Positions 11,791-25,492 are shown, counted from the first letter of the stretch. The stretch: 64,000 nt of DNA from Edolisoma coerulescens (GCA_013397115.1 VWZW01005505.1:620001-684000); one strand, 5' to 3'. Numbers and translations: made by a program. Notes: a model not told the origin generated them from the letters alone.

Positions 11791-13292
11791 GAAAGTGTAT
11801 AAATGACTATAAAATGCAGTGTTTGAAGTGTTCTTGGTTTTTTTAAGTTGTCAAGAAAGCATCATTTTATTGATATATTAACCTCTATGGGACTTATTAA
11901 AACCAAATAATAGTTTTTGTAATTTCTTTTCTCTTCCACACCAACAGTTTAAATTTCTACATAATTTAGTAAATTTCATCTTTAAACAAAATGAGAAATT
12001 GAAATCTAATTTTTTCAATACCAGTTTTATGAAAATATTTGTGATAATGAAAATTTTCCAAAATTGCAAAATTGTTATTTGTATTTATTTTAAATAAAAA
12101 TTACAATTTATAAAGTAATCCAAATTTCAGTTTGTAAAATTTAAGAAATAATTTTAAAAGGAAATATCAGTACTATAAGAATCTTATTTTTTGATATTAA
12201 AGGCTTTCTTTGGCATCTCACCTTACTTTTTTATTTATGTTCAAAACATGTATTCTCAAACTGTCATCAGTTTCATGATTAAATAGGTAACATCCGAAAG
12301 GAAAAAAAAATTGTGCTAAGCACAGATCCTGACTGTGCCTGAAGGATCAAGCACTTCACTGAATATATTGAGTTTATAGACTTCTTCTAAATCTAAATGG
12401 ATGATCTCCTCACATTGCTTTTTATTTAATAACTCGCACTGCAAGGAGATACAGGACAAAGATTCTATTTTTTCTTCTGCCAAGGAGCTATCAAACCCAC
12501 ATCTCCTAAGCTATCACCATCAATCTACTATGCTTTTTTTATACAAGGACTCTTAATCCTTCCTGTTGTAGCAATTCCACTGCATACGGAATAATCAAAA
12601 ATCACAGTGATAGAGAGAAGTTAGAACGAGGATACATTTCTGGCTTAATAGCTCAGCTCCTAAAAACGTTTCCACTACGGGGGCTCATTAAAAAAGTTCC
12701 ATTTGGCACTTATTAATCATTGGTAAAATGTATAAACAAATTTTGTGCTAAAATTTGCCACTAGCAGCTTCCCTCCCTGTACAGAAACTTTAGCCATTAG
12801 GATGAATCTTGCTCCTCACAGTCCTGCATTCTCTCTAAGCAAATTAATATGCAGTTGTTTCATGCAAAGTAGATTATCTGAAACAAGACAATGGGAGCAT
12901 TTCTGTCTTATGACATTTCAGAGGCTGGTACTTAGACCAGTGCTCAGAGAGTGGAAGGCTCACACCTCTGTCTATCATCTCCTCAGAAGTTTTCTAATCA
13001 TTGAATTTGCATACAGAAGGTTATGAGAGGCTTTAGCAGAAATGTAATTTCCAATTCCAGCTCTCCTCTTCCTTATTGGAAGCTCAGAATACAGTTCAGA
13101 AAATTAATTCTATAAATTTTGACCATTTTAAAATCTATCTATGATGAGGCCCCTCATACTTCAGAGGAGACTGGATACCTTTAAATAGTGACCCAAAGGA
13201 ATACAGTGTTTGGCATGAACCAAATTACTCAGATTCAATTTCACTGGTATAAAAGATTTAAGAATATGAGAATATGCTTACCTTCAAATAAT

Positions 13293-13323
13293 TATTGACT
13301 TAAAAATAAGTATTGACTTAAAA
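13293..13323. repeat. Direct repeat, 13-base match, 18-base spacing
   Basis: TATTGACTTAAAA occurs at 13293-13305 and again at 13311-13323. It looks like a small local duplication with slight decay between the copies. Confidence 0.8.
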
Positions 13324-14283
13324 TAACAGCATGCATTATAAACAGTAACCTCAGGAACAAGGATATACCTTGGCTGCTCATACATCTCAGCTGGATATGA
13401 GATTTTTTGAACACATAATTAGTCTCTGAAAAGTCCTCCAAATCTATAAACCTTGAAGTGTTCTTAAAGTAATATTTTTGTGCTCCTCCTGTTAAAGATG
13501 GCAACCAGAGTCCCTAAAATAGCCACACTGAGCCACCTCCACTTTTTATAACCAGAGAGAATGATGGGATCTTGTTTACTTTCTCCTCTGCATCTATGTT
13601 CATTGCTTATAATAGAACACTGAAACACCCCATGCTACTGTGGGAGATTAAGACATTATTCTTCTCTTCTTCCTTGAAGCTCCTTAATTAACATTTCTAC
13701 CAAACTGTTTAATTTATCCTACCTAAAGCTGGCTTCCCCTATTGCAGCTTTCTAAACATGGTGACAAAGCTTCATACACCATCTCATGAGAAATATTACA
13801 TTCTCAGTCTCTTAACTAATTCAAAACTATCCCCTATCTAATCAATTTTTAAGATAAGTTAGGGTTGTTTATTTTTGGAAGAATGGTCATGGACACTAAC
13901 CTGTGAAGACAAACTTAAGGGCTGCAGATTCTGAAGAGTCTCTTGCTCCTAAATACATTGTCTAGAGTCCTGCACAATGTCAGATTTAGCATAATAAGTA
14001 TTATGACACATGCTTTCAAATGAGATCCAAAAACATTAGAATTTGTCAAAGGTGGACTTTTGCATGATGACTTCTGTTGGCTCTCCATTCAGTACCTGCG
14101 AGTTGTCTTTGGGAACATTTACCTCTGCATGGATCTGCACAGGGAATACACAATCTAGTCAAGAACAACAGAGGGGAAACCAAGCTTAAACAGGGACTGA
14201 AAAGAGGATCAGAGTAATAGAGTGCCTATCATACAAAGGATGAGTAAAAGTGCTTATCCTCCTTAAGTTAGCAAAATAATGGC

Positions 14284-14315
14284 TAAGAAGACATATTGTA
14301 GTTAAGAAGACATAT
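14284..14315. repeat. Direct repeat, 13-base match, 19-base spacing
   Basis: TAAGAAGACATAT occurs at 14284-14296 and 14303-14315, separated by TGTAGT. It is a small tandem duplication typical of replication slippage. Confidence 0.8.
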
Positions 14316-15299
14316 AATCACTCTCTATAAATAATTATGTTTGGAAAATAATTATATGCCATGAAAGGAGAAGGCCTATTTAAACTTAAGGGCACTGTTG
14401 GCAGAAGGAAAATGTTATAAATTGTCCATGAATAAAATTAGGCTGGAGATCAAAAGTATTCTTAATGATCAGACAGCAGTGACGATCTGGAACGATCTGA
14501 CAATCTCCCAATAACAATAGTAGGGTGAAGAAAAATACTCAGAAGCCAGTTCTCATTAAGATGGAGTCTGATCTGTTTATGAAAGTTACACAATTATATT
14601 GAGTAAAAGAAATAGGCTCCAGTTAACAAAGAGATGTATTTTCTATCCTATTTTTCTGTTTAATCTAATTGCTCTGCTCAGGACTAAAAGTTCAGTATAA
14701 CACGGCTCATTATATTAGTGCTTAAGTTCTTTTCGTGATATGTCTCTCAGTGCCTAAACAAGAATCTCTTTTACTAACAGTATTAGTTACACATATTTTC
14801 TCCCTCTCAATGTAAAGATATTGCATAAGGGAAGACTTTTCAACCTGATTTATTTACCCATTTTGGGAAGATCCCAAAACTCCAAACATATTACTTAGGA
14901 ATAAATCTACTATCCCTTAAGATGCCAGCTAATTATTTTATTGTTCTCTTAAAAAAAAAAAAAGCAGATGGTGAAATGTCACAACTTTAAAAGATAAAAT
15001 AAAAGCAGGCAGCGTTAAGCATGAAATGCTTTTAAATTATTTTTTTATGAGAACAGAAATATTGAAAAAGTGAGACCTAAATTTGTGGCCTCTATGGCAG
15101 AAAATTAGCTCTTGGGAGCTGGGGAAGAGAATGGGGAGAGGAGGTAGAGTGGGATTTTTTAATCTGCATTTTATATAAAGATCCTTGACAAGAATATCTA
15201 TTAACTGTCTAATTTGCATAAACCTTCCACAACTGAAGCTCAAGTAAGCCTTAAGCATTTAATTCTGAATCATCTTATTCAGTATTTTTCAGCACCGCA

Positions 15300-15620
15300 T
15301 TTACTCTTCAATTCTCTCCCATTTTTTCCAGGCGTACTGGTGGTAGTTATTTTCCGGTAACACTGGTTAAGACTATCCCTTATGAAGTTTTCTGGAGTGA
15401 CTGAGGAAAAAATAAAACTGTTCTGATATTTTCCCCTGGGAGAGTGTGAGCAGTTCCTTTGGCTTAAATAGGCTTTAACTGCACCCCACAGAGTGATGCT
15501 TCATAGCGCATTATTAGTGTGATCAAAAAGAATGTTACGAGGAGAAGCTGAGCGCTAGCCAGTGTTAAGCACCGCATGTATATTTCTCATCGATATTTCA
15601 CAAATTCAGAAATTTCAAAG
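15300..15620. other. Candidate conserved non-coding element
   Basis: This stretch is more complex than its flanks and retains several CpG dinucleotides in a CpG-poor region (for example GGCGTACTGG, TTTTCCGGTAA, CATAGCGCATTA, GAGCGCTAGCC, CACCGCATG). It has no long frame and no repeat signature. Preserved CpG and balanced composition hint at selective constraint, but conservation cannot be seen in a single sequence. This is inference only. Confidence 0.25.
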
Positions 15621-18533
15621 TGAAGTCTGTTTTTCACAACACCATCCTCAGTATTTTTGCTGTTATCACCTTGTTGATTTTTTTTTAATAACACACTTTC
15701 AATAGTCATGTGTAATATGTAAGGCTCACACACTAAATTTGCACACTAACAGAACCATGAATTTTCAGATTTTGTGTTAAAAAGGCAAGATATCTTCTGC
15801 AATCCAAACAGTGGGTCAGCTGCAAAGGATTTTGTTGTAATTTCTAGGACTGCTCAGTTTAACTCATTCTGAAGGAATATTTAAAATCTCCTAGAAGAAT
15901 AACTGTACATTATTTCTTAATAATGAAAATAAGTGTAACGTCCTAAAAAAATCCAACAATTCTAGTGAATATTTGGAAATTATTCTACAAATACTTTGAA
16001 AGCATTCTAATTGTTTTATATGCAAAACAATAAGAATAAAGCTCTTTTTCTTCTTTTTTTCTTAATTAAATAAAAAAATGTGCCATAAGATTTGTATTTT
16101 GGGACTACAGAGATGACAAATGGGCATATTTCATTGCAACTCCTGGGCAATTCATCTGTCACCTAGTTTTCCACTGAGGCTCATTGCCACAGAGTAATCC
16201 TTCTTCTAGCAGTCGTACAAAGTCTGATGATCCATTTTTCCTCATTATCAAGCTTGATTTCTTGTGGGATTAGTTTTCCTACACATTGTTTAGAGAACTG
16301 AATTCTAGGTGTAACAATGATATGTGGAATTTTCTGGAATATCTGGAATCAAAATGCAGAGGGCCAAATTCATCCCTCGACCAGCTTTACTACTATCACT
16401 GCTGTTAGGCCAAAAATTAATTTGACACTCTAACTTTAGGAATATACAAGCAATGTTATTAAAAATCCCAAGTTATTGTTTGAAATAGCAATATAACCTG
16501 CTAATCATCCTTTATTGATGCCTTTTATGCTTATAGTAAAGTCTTTGAAGTCATTTCCATTCACTGGAAGCCACGAAGGGTCACTGTCAGACCTCCCTTA
16601 AATACCTTAAATAAGTCCATGCCTTACAAAGAAATGCTGCTCTATTTGGGTAATCAAAAAGACGCCGCTCTGTGGTGAATACACCTGAGTTTTTCAGGAA
16701 ATGAATACAAGAGCTACATGTTAGTGTTGTTATAAAGGAATGTCTGCTTTAAAGAATTAAAATCTACAGCATGATAGTAAATCATACAAATGACTGTTTT
16801 GAATAAAACTTGAATTTCCATTGAATTGCCTAGAAATATAAGGACATATAATAGTTTTGCAATAATTTCAGTAGCACAATCTTACAAACAGAATATTCAT
16901 GGATTAAGTATATTTTTTGCATTCCAGAGTTGTTGAATATGTTCTTCCATATTTATAAAATAATTTGAAATTAATATATCACATTGCAATCTAACCACAA
17001 TTTACAGTAGCAATTAATTAATTTTATTTTCTTCTTTCCATTTCTGTCCTTCTAGTTATGTTTCAGAATACTCCAGTTAAGTGATCCAATATTGTATATA
17101 CACTGGGTGTTGGAAGAGAAAGACCTTCATCTTTTTATTAGCTAAGACTTCTCTGGAGTGTCCCAATCACCATGTTTGAATTGAGTTGGGCTTATGAAGT
17201 CCTGAAGCAACCTTTGGATGTGCTACATAAATGGGGTCAATTTCAGTGTCAAGTGTTTTTTCCTTTTACTTTGGTGAGGATATGAGATTTGCTCTGTCCC
17301 ACAGTATTAACATACTAAGTCTAACAGTCTCACAGAGAAGGCATTAAACTTCTTGTTAAGTAATTTTTTTTTATCCCCTTCTGTTTTGGTCTATTTTAAA
17401 ATTAAGTGTTTTTGTTGTGCTTCATTCCCTATATTCTCCACCTTTTTCTAGACTCATCTGCTGCATAGGTATTTTCAAGTCCAAACATTTCATATAGGAC
17501 ACTTTGTTAAGGTGTTGACACATAGTTAGAGCAGACATTTCTGGATTAAAGTTCTATGTATTTGTTTTCTAACTAAATAGGATGAGATAAACAGGATATA
17601 TAGCAAGGAACTGAGGATTAAAACAAAAAATCAATCTTTTCTGAGACAAACCTAATAACTGGCTCCAAAAGTTTTCATAAATTATTACCACTGAAATCAC
17701 TCAAAGTGTCTGAAACATTGTATGTGTCACTGATGTACTTGAAGTTCACCTAAGTAGCTGTATCATCAAAATGTGCCGACAAAAAATTCCAGCAGCTATG
17801 CCACCTTGCAATCAATCACATATCTGTTTCAGAGTTAACAAGTGTCAGAGAATGTGATTTCATCTGCTTCTGCTGCATACATTTAAATGTTCATATTCTT
17901 ACTAAGGAAGGAAAAAGACTAAAAATGTTTGTAAGTTCTGTTTCCCTCCAGCTGACTAACTTTTTTTTTTTTCCCCATAAAGCTTATGCTTTCTTGTAAA
18001 TTAATAAAATGCATACAGAGAAAAATACGTTATATTGTCATGTGAATGTACGAGTTGTGCAGCATTACTGTCTATCAAGAAAGTTACATTGTCTATATAG
18101 TCAATGAAGAAATAGAGAATGCCCAAATATCTGTTCAGGATATTGCACAGCTGAATACAAGGAAGACTGGAAATTTGGGGTTGGTGATGAAAGCAAAGAA
18201 ATACAACTGGCCAGGCAGTGGAAATAAAGTTAAATGTGTAAAGTAAAAGCTGCTCCTGCACTCCAACGAAGGGTTCCACACTATTACAATGAACAACTAT
18301 TTGATATAAATTGTACTTGTTTCATCAAGCACAGACAAAGGAAAAGCTCATTTGTACTTGTAATTTGACACTGTATTAACCATTATCTAGTTAATGCATC
18401 CATAACAGTGCCAAGAGTACAAAAAGAAGTAACAGATTGTTCAGGAAATAGATCCCCCTCAGTTAATAGTAAGTATAATGCTTCATTTCTGTGCTCAGTA
18501 ACAGGTATTAGTAAACTATGCATCAAATTTCTC
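15621..18533. other. Non-coding desert, no gene seen
   Basis: AT-rich sequence with many A and T runs (for example near 15679 and 17961). Two overlapping frames on opposite strands at 18001-18279 and 18046-18246 show no domain. A small region around 16560-16700 is somewhat more complex (GACGCCGCTC near 16660) but too short to classify. Confidence 0.6.
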
Positions 18534-18655
18534 CTCCTTTCTTTTTCTTTCTTTCTTTCTTTCTTTCTTTTTCTTCCTTTCTTTCCTCTCTTTCTCTTTT
18601 TTTTTTTCCTTTCCTTTTTTTCCCCATGGACTTTCTCCCTCCTCCTGTTTCTCCC
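18534..18655. repeat. Polypyrimidine (CTTT) tract
   Basis: About 120 bases are almost purely C and T on the plus strand. The core holds several perfect CTTT units at about 18540-18570, with degenerate CCTTT and TTCC units on both sides and a short ATGGA interruption near 18627. Frames on both strands translate it as Phe/Leu/Ser-rich or Lys/Arg/Glu-rich low complexity, which is an artefact of the repeat. Such tracts can form intramolecular triplexes. Confidence 0.9.
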
Positions 18656-20933
18656 CATGAATACAGAGTACCAAAGTGCTTCCTGTTCTGAGCTACAGGA
18701 CACATGCTGGGTGCAGCTCTTGAAGTTTGCTCAGCAAGGGCTAGAAGTAGGCAGCACAGTGAGTTAATGGAAGAATAATTTAAAGTGAGCTTGGGTGGTT
18801 GAATAAAGGACCCACACATAGTGGTAATAAGGCTTGCCTTTTTTGTTTCTGTTAGTAGCTGTTGATAATTTCAGATCTTTTCTTTCAAAATCTATTTCAA
18901 ATCAAATCTGGAACAGCTAAGTCTATTTAGCTCTTATCTGTCACTTTTTTGATGATTTCTATTAACATTACTCTATGTGGATTGATGATAACTTTACAAA
19001 GAATAATTAAGTACAGTTAAGAACAGTAATTTGGGATATGTACATTCATTATTGTAGAGATTTCCATAAATTATTTCAACTTTTCTTCTGCAATAGAGAA
19101 TATTCATTACAGCTCTCGAATAAATCCAAGGACTAATGTTATTTATTTTCTCTTTCTTTTAAAGAGACTTTTGACATTAACCTTTTGTACTCCAAGTATA
19201 TTTTAAACATGGATGTGCTGATACAATAGTGAAGATGGCATACTCAATATTTCTGTGGTCAGGAATCCACAGATTCTGCTGATTTAGTATATCTTTTGCT
19301 TCACATAAACAGCTAGGGGTTTCCATTTCAGAAAATTATTGGTTTTATATAGTCACTTAATAGCTCCAGTACAGAGAAACCTCTTTTCCTTAGTTGTTTA
19401 TCCTTTGCCGCTACTCTTCTACCACCTTTTTATTCTTTCTCAAGTCTTATTACAGAAAAAACCCCTAACTTAATTTGTGGTGTAAATAGGATAGAATAGA
19501 AATTCAATTCTTGCAGGTGAGGACAGAGACGTGCACTTTACAACTTAAATAGAAGACATCAAATGCAGAGATCTGGACAGGAAGAAGTACCAATTAATCT
19601 GTGGATACTACTCAGTGCACTCTTTCCTGGATGCATACATGCTTAAGATTCTCAAAACAATCCACAATGTACAAAAAGCTTTCTCCTTTACCATGTTAAG
19701 CTGGTGGAAGTTAGCAATTACCAGGAAGAACCTGATGATAATGGTCTCAGAATTTTACTGGTCTTGGGCAAAACAAAAATGAGAGTGCAGTCAAAAACTT
19801 AATTTGTGAGGAAAAATTAAGGGGAAATTTCAGTCCTCCTGGTAAAGTCTCTAACTTGCAACAAACTGTAAAAGGAAAAAAGCTATAAAGAAAGATATCT
19901 TTGGAAATTACTAGTCCAGTAGGTTAAAAATAGCTTCAACAAGTTTCACAGAACGGGACATAATGTGTCATCCTAGTAAGAAATGGAGAATGAAATTATC
20001 AAACTGCTAATGAGCAGGTACAAAAGAGGTTGATTTTTTCACATACTCTGGCAAGGAACCAGCTCATTTCTTGTATGAGAGAAGGACCATGTTTGAGACA
20101 GGGGATACTGAAGCTATTGACTATTTGTTTCTGTACTGAAGTTCCAAGAGTGCTTTCACTTAGCACTGACTTTTGCTGTCCTAATGGAATGGCTGCTGCT
20201 CCCTAGGGATCTTGCTTGTGACTGGTTTCGGTAGTCAGTAGTGAACATGCTCGCATTACAGGATCCTTATGACTCTCTTAAAAGGATTTATGTGACTCTT
20301 AACTGACAATGTTAAGAGCATTAGCAAATATAGCCCAAGAGAGGAAATATATCACTTTTTAACACTTAATGTAAAGAGGTGGAAGTGGGAATTCAGAACA
20401 ATTTGCTGAATGAAAATTTTGTGAATGAAAATGAAAAGACTAATTCTAAAAATTAACACCCCAAAAAGATTGGACAAGGTCTAACTTTTAGATTTAGAGT
20501 GAAGGTGGGTTATTCTTACAGAGTTGGGTAAAACCCTAAAAGTGTGAGAATCAAAAGAACAACATATTGATCTGAATCTCTCTTGAAATACAGGAACAAA
20601 AAAGAAATTGGCTTCCTTATTTGATTACATCAGCATTCAGTTTTCTTCAGTTAACAGCTCTACAGTGTATGTCATCATCTCAGACTTTGAAAGGGATCTG
20701 CTCCTGGTCTAATTAGCTGTGGTTTAGTTAAACATGTTATGTCTTTTACCTTGAAATTTCTGACATGCAGACTGCAGCAATTATTTCTCTAGGGCTTTTT
20801 AAACCTAACAATTAGTATTTGCAATCACAGTCTTTATGCTCTGAGCTACATTATGCAAAGCATCAAATACTCCAATTGCACTTTTAGGGTTTTATGCTAG
20901 TTACTGTATGCTTTTTTATTTTTGGTTCCATAC
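18656..20933. other. Non-coding desert, no gene seen
   Basis: AT-rich unique sequence with no repeat family or gene recognised and no frame above 60 codons that does not start within the pyrimidine tract. Confidence 0.6.
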
Positions 20934-20959
20934 AAAAAAAAAAAAAAAAAAAAGATTTN
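20934..20959. repeat. 20-base poly-A run next to an ambiguous base
   Basis: Twenty A at 20934-20953 are followed by GATTT and an N at 20959, the only ambiguous base I noticed in the window. The uncertain call next to a homopolymer probably reflects sequencing or assembly difficulty. No retroposed body is recognised upstream, so this is not clearly a retroposon tail. Confidence 0.9.
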
Positions 20960-21107
20960 ACAGGAGGTGCTAATCCAGACTTGAGTAGGCTAAATCTTAT
21001 CCCTAGACATATCTACACATGTGGAAGAGATTATGGCTTTCAAGCCACAGGTTTTTGATAGGCAAAAACATCTAAAGAAATAGTGATGTAGGAAAATCAG
21101 AATTCTA

Positions 21108-21170
21108 GATCCAGATAAAGGAACCAGGGCCCAAAGAGATAATGAGTTATATCCATGCTTAAGAGTAAAA
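21108..21170 (-). mobile_element. Possible MIR-like relic, minus strand
   Basis: GATAAAGGAACCAGGGCCCA and the following AAGAGATAATGAGTTAT loosely resemble the reverse complement of the MIR 3' region (GATGAGGAAACTGAGGCACA then AGAGGTTAAGTAACTT). Only about 60 bases align by eye, so this is the weakest of the MIR-like calls. Confidence 0.3.
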
Positions 21171-24100
21171 TATTTTCCAGTGATTTACTGGCTTTTTCAT
21201 TTAGTGTTCAAGTTCTCCAGGACGGCTTTATAACTGAATTCTTCCAAAGAATATTGCATTTCAAGATAAACTTTTCCTGTTTGTGGTAATAAGACACCAA
21301 ATACCAATTTCCCTTTTATGTTACAAAAAGCTATGCTTACACAGAAATGCTTTTAAAAAAGCATAAAAAGAACTTAAAAACTTTCATGCCATCTCAAAAC
21401 GTATTGGTTATTTTTGAATTATCAAACTGCCAGTTTTTTAAAGGGGCTTTTATAAGCTCATAAGTATTGCTTGTTTGGCTTTCTATGCAACTGAAGAAGA
21501 AAATTGTACAGAACACATATGAGCACAGCAAAGTTAGTACAACTTTAAGCAAAAGTCTAAAATCTTCTCCTTCACTGTGACAGCTTACTGATGAGAGATT
21601 ACTTCCAAAGATCATTACTGGAAATAAATTCCCTAGTAAAAATTAATCTATTGATGCCCACACAGTAAGAGATTTCAATTATTCAACCATCTTATTTATT
21701 ACCTAACCTGTCATTTAGTCTTCTTGCTGTCCTTCCTTAAAGAAGAAATAATGTTTTAAAACACTTTACCTTCATATTTAGGATGAAGCATTAAAAAACC
21801 CTAATCATTATTTATTTCCTGTCCACTGGAGAAATTAAGGAAACACCTACATATAATGTTCTATATAACTTGCTGAGGTTTGTGAACTGTTAAAGAGAAC
21901 AATGATTCTTGTACTAGGAAGACTAAATGAATGCAGTTCTTTCCATTTCAGCACTGTAAACTTTTTAAAAGTTTGCTTTTCAACCCTCTATGCTATTTGC
22001 TAAATTTTTATAGCTTTTGTGTCTCCCACTGGATTAGCTTGCCAACAGGAAATCAGGAATGTCTAGGTACATGCAAAAGTATTGCAGAACAAAAGTTACT
22101 AACTTTGTTGCTTTAACTTCAAAATAAGAGGAATGTAATTTTGGCCCTGGAAAAATCTTCTCCCCAGAGAGAAAATTAATGTTGTACAAACCCACTTTTC
22201 TCATCCTTATTCTTTTCACACTAAACTAGTATTAGATTAAAAAAATAGTAGTAAAATACCATTTTAAAGGAAATTTGACTGTGACTCTACCACGTCTAGC
22301 ATCACAGGTTCTTAGCCTGCACCTCTAACCTAAGTAAAAGGGCCTCTAAGCAGTCAAATATTAGTTTGGAGTCTAAGATTTGAAGCTGCAGCAAGAATGA
22401 TATAGATACAATATTTTTCCCACCAGTCTGCAATAAGATTAAAAACTTTGAGTAAAAAATCCTAGACTGTTGGTATATTTGTTGGTCTTAAATCATTATA
22501 CAATTTGATACCATCAGCAGTGTGAATTATAATTTACAGTTACTCCAAAAAGAAAGCTGGAATTTTTTTCTGTATATCAGTATGGATAAATTTCACATCC
22601 ACGTTTGCTAGGATCAGAGTAGTGGAAAAAGCATACTCTTCAGAAGATACTTGACAAGCACTATAGATGTGTTTGCTGGTTTTGTCTGGGATAGACAGTA
22701 GCTTCACAATAGCTAGTACAGCAAATGTTTTGGATTTGTGCTGGAAATAGTGTTGATAATACAGGGATGTTTTAGTTACTGCTGAGCAGAGCTTACACAG
22801 AGCCAAGGAGGTTTCTGCTCATTACTCCACCCGTCCAAAAAATGTCTACCACTTTTTGGTTTCATTTTTTTTTTTCCAGTTCTGTATCAAGTTATTTCCT
22901 TCTGTTAAAGGATGTTCTAGCTGTCCTTCTTACCAAGACTCCTTTATCCCTCCTTGTTTGAGGTTAAAAAGCATGGTTTGATCAGAGGACAGCAGTTATG
23001 CACAAGAGATTGCTCTATGCTAAATTAGAAGGTTTCTCATGCCTTGTATTCCTGTGTCTTGATTGGTAGGATGTCTATTTTGATTTATTATTTAGAATCA
23101 TCTCTCTACTGTATGTGAAATCCACAGTTTTCAAAAATAAAAATTCAATTTGATGTCATTTCAGTAAGAAAAATGGTACATGTGTAAAAGTTCTGTGGCC
23201 ATATTCATCTGAAAGGATCAACTAAACTTACTCTGTTCAAGGTATCAGTTTTCAATGTGTCCAAAAAACTACTACATCATCTATATTAAGGTCAGAGTTC
23301 TTTATATCTAGCATTCAGGCATTAGTGTTTCAAACAGAAAGCATAAAAAACGATGTGAAATTATTTTAAATTCGACTGGATAATTTGAAATCCTTTTTTT
23401 ACATACCTACAACTCAAACATCAGATAAAATCCTAAAATAAATGACAATGTTTGGCTGACAAAAAAAAAAAAAGTCAAAAGATTGTAGTTCCACAATAAA
23501 AAATCCCTTAGATAAATATTTTAGCTGATTTAACCTCACCCATGAAAGGCTGGTGAACATACTGAGTTTGATAGTAACAGTAATGTGCTCAAACTTCCAC
23601 ATAGCTAGTTTCAGACAAACACATCCTACTTCTCCAGTCCCTTAGTATTTTTTATTAATGATAACAAAGCTTTGGATTCTATGTATTTTGCTTTCAGGTC
23701 TACTCAAAGGCTTCATACCTTTCTGATTTTCTAAATGGTTTCAAATATAAACAGCAGCAATCTATGCAGTAATGTTTATTCTGATCTCACTTGCAATATT
23801 TTTACTGTTCAACTCTAATGGATCTAATTTTCTCTCTTAAAATCTTCTTATTTTACCTAGGACAAGTTAATTTTGTTTGTACATTAGTAGTACACTAAAC
23901 AAGTTCCTTTATATGAAAAGAAAGGGAGAGCTACAGTGCAAATAAGAATCATAGACTTCTGTATGGATTACTCCTAATGATGCTTATTACAGATATAAAA
24001 GTAGTATCAGGCCAGTATTAGGTGAGTCAGTACCAGACACTTGACATCACTTACAGAAGTTTGCATCAGAATGAAAATTACAGAACCATTTTCTTAAAAA

Positions 24101-25467
24101 AAACCCCAAGCAAACCAAAACCCACAGGATTAACGACACAGAAAGAAGATACACTTTTTTAAACAAACAAGCAATGAATTTTAACAGAGCAGCTGGCCTT
24201 TCTGGACTTGAATGTTGGAGATCCATGTTTGAACAGTTTAAGAAGCAGCCTTGCAGCTCTGATAACAATAGGGGTCTGCCAAATCAAGTCATGGTAATTA
24301 ACCACACACAATCAGTTACTTTTCAACTGTGCTACAAGTCAAGGGGCTACATGTTTCAACACTGTGCTTCCTGCTCCGTTTTCTCCTCTAAACCAGTCTT
24401 TAATTAAAGATTCCAATCATTTATATTTGATGTGCTACACAGAAATAGGCTTTATAAAATGACTAGGATTACAAGGACCATATAAATTTAAAAATTAAAC
24501 ATCTGCTTTGGGAATATACTTCCTAACACATAAACTAGAGGTTTTTGAGCCACTAGGACTAAATACACCTTTCAACACCAAAATGAACACTGATAAACCT
24601 TCAAGGTTTGCCAGGTCTGCAGGGCTCCCTATCTGAACAGATGGATTGGTTGGTACAATTTAGGAGTTTTGCCTTTTTCTTTTAACATTCTTTTTTAACA
24701 GTATGCCCCCTACCCTGTAAACAAGCCTCTAAGCACAGAAAACAAAAAAAACGTATTTAATGGCCCCCTGTTCTCTTTCATTATTTACACCCTTCACATG
24801 TACTTTCCCAGCTGAGTAATGCTCTTTGATGATTATATCTCCAAAGAACATTGCTGTGATCACGTAATATGCTGTGCAACCATAGATAATCAATCAAAAG
24901 GACAGAAACAGAGAAAGCAACTTTCTGACTTTTTAGAAACTGTTTTAGTTCTTATGAAAATGCAAAATTGACAGCTTTGGGATTGAAATAATCTTTCAAA
25001 AGATGAATAGGAATGGTGCAAATTATACAGTATTAAACCAATGTGTTCTGCCCCTGAAGGGATCGCTTTTATAAGCCGAAGACATCTGTCTCCATAGCCC
25101 AGTTAGTCAACGTCCCGATGAATTTCTTGATTGCCAGCATGGAAGCATCCCTCGTAGTGGTTCTGTGATACTGGCATTAGCAAACTGGGTGTTCTGGGAA
25201 CACAGATATCACCAATACATTTCATCTACTGTAAATCAGGGGGGTTTTGACACCTTGAAGCTGGTGAGAACAAAACTTGTGACCTACTGTCCTCAAGAGG
25301 TGAAAACACGTGTACCACTAAAACATGATCTCATATGGCAATAAATATATCTGCAATTTGGTCTAGTGTAGCTTTGAGTTTTATTTACATGAAGAATTTG
25401 TACTGCTACTACCCAAACTGATAAAAGGCTGTGAAAATACATACCTTATTGGATGAAACCCAGTATG
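21171..25467. other. Non-coding desert, no gene seen
   Basis: AT-rich unique sequence. An A run lies at about 23461-23473 and an A/C tract at 24096-24123. Scattered frames of 61 to 88 codons on both strands carry no domain. The piece around 25055-25170 is somewhat CpG-richer (GGGATCGC, AGCCGAAG, AACGTCCCGATG, CCTCGTAG) and could be constrained, but nothing identifies it. Confidence 0.6.
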
Positions 25468-25492
25468 AATCATAAGGATGATTCATCCTTAT
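25468..25492. repeat. Overlapping perfect palindromes
   Basis: ATAAGGATGA at 25472-25481 pairs perfectly with TCATCCTTAT at 25483-25492 across a single T. A second, shifted pair (GAATCAT at 25468-25474 with ATGATTC at 25479-25485) uses part of the same bases, so two alternative small hairpins are possible. Confidence 0.85.

Larger units (their letters stand above)
11791..15299. other. Very AT-rich desert with two small tandem duplications
   Basis: The part from 11820 to 12200 is extremely rich in A and T. Short direct duplications occur at 13293-13323 and 14284-14315, and a 13-base A run near 14951. No gene is recognised; all frames are below 95 codons and unremarkable. Confidence 0.6.

Noticed and set aside
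16135..16195. Weak resemblance to MIR around GGGCAATTCATCTGTCACCT
   Set aside because: Only one block matches; neighbouring MIR blocks are not in order.
18383..18819. Lys/Arg/Glu-rich and Phe/Leu-rich frames on both strands
   Set aside because: They are translations of the polypyrimidine tract, not proteins.
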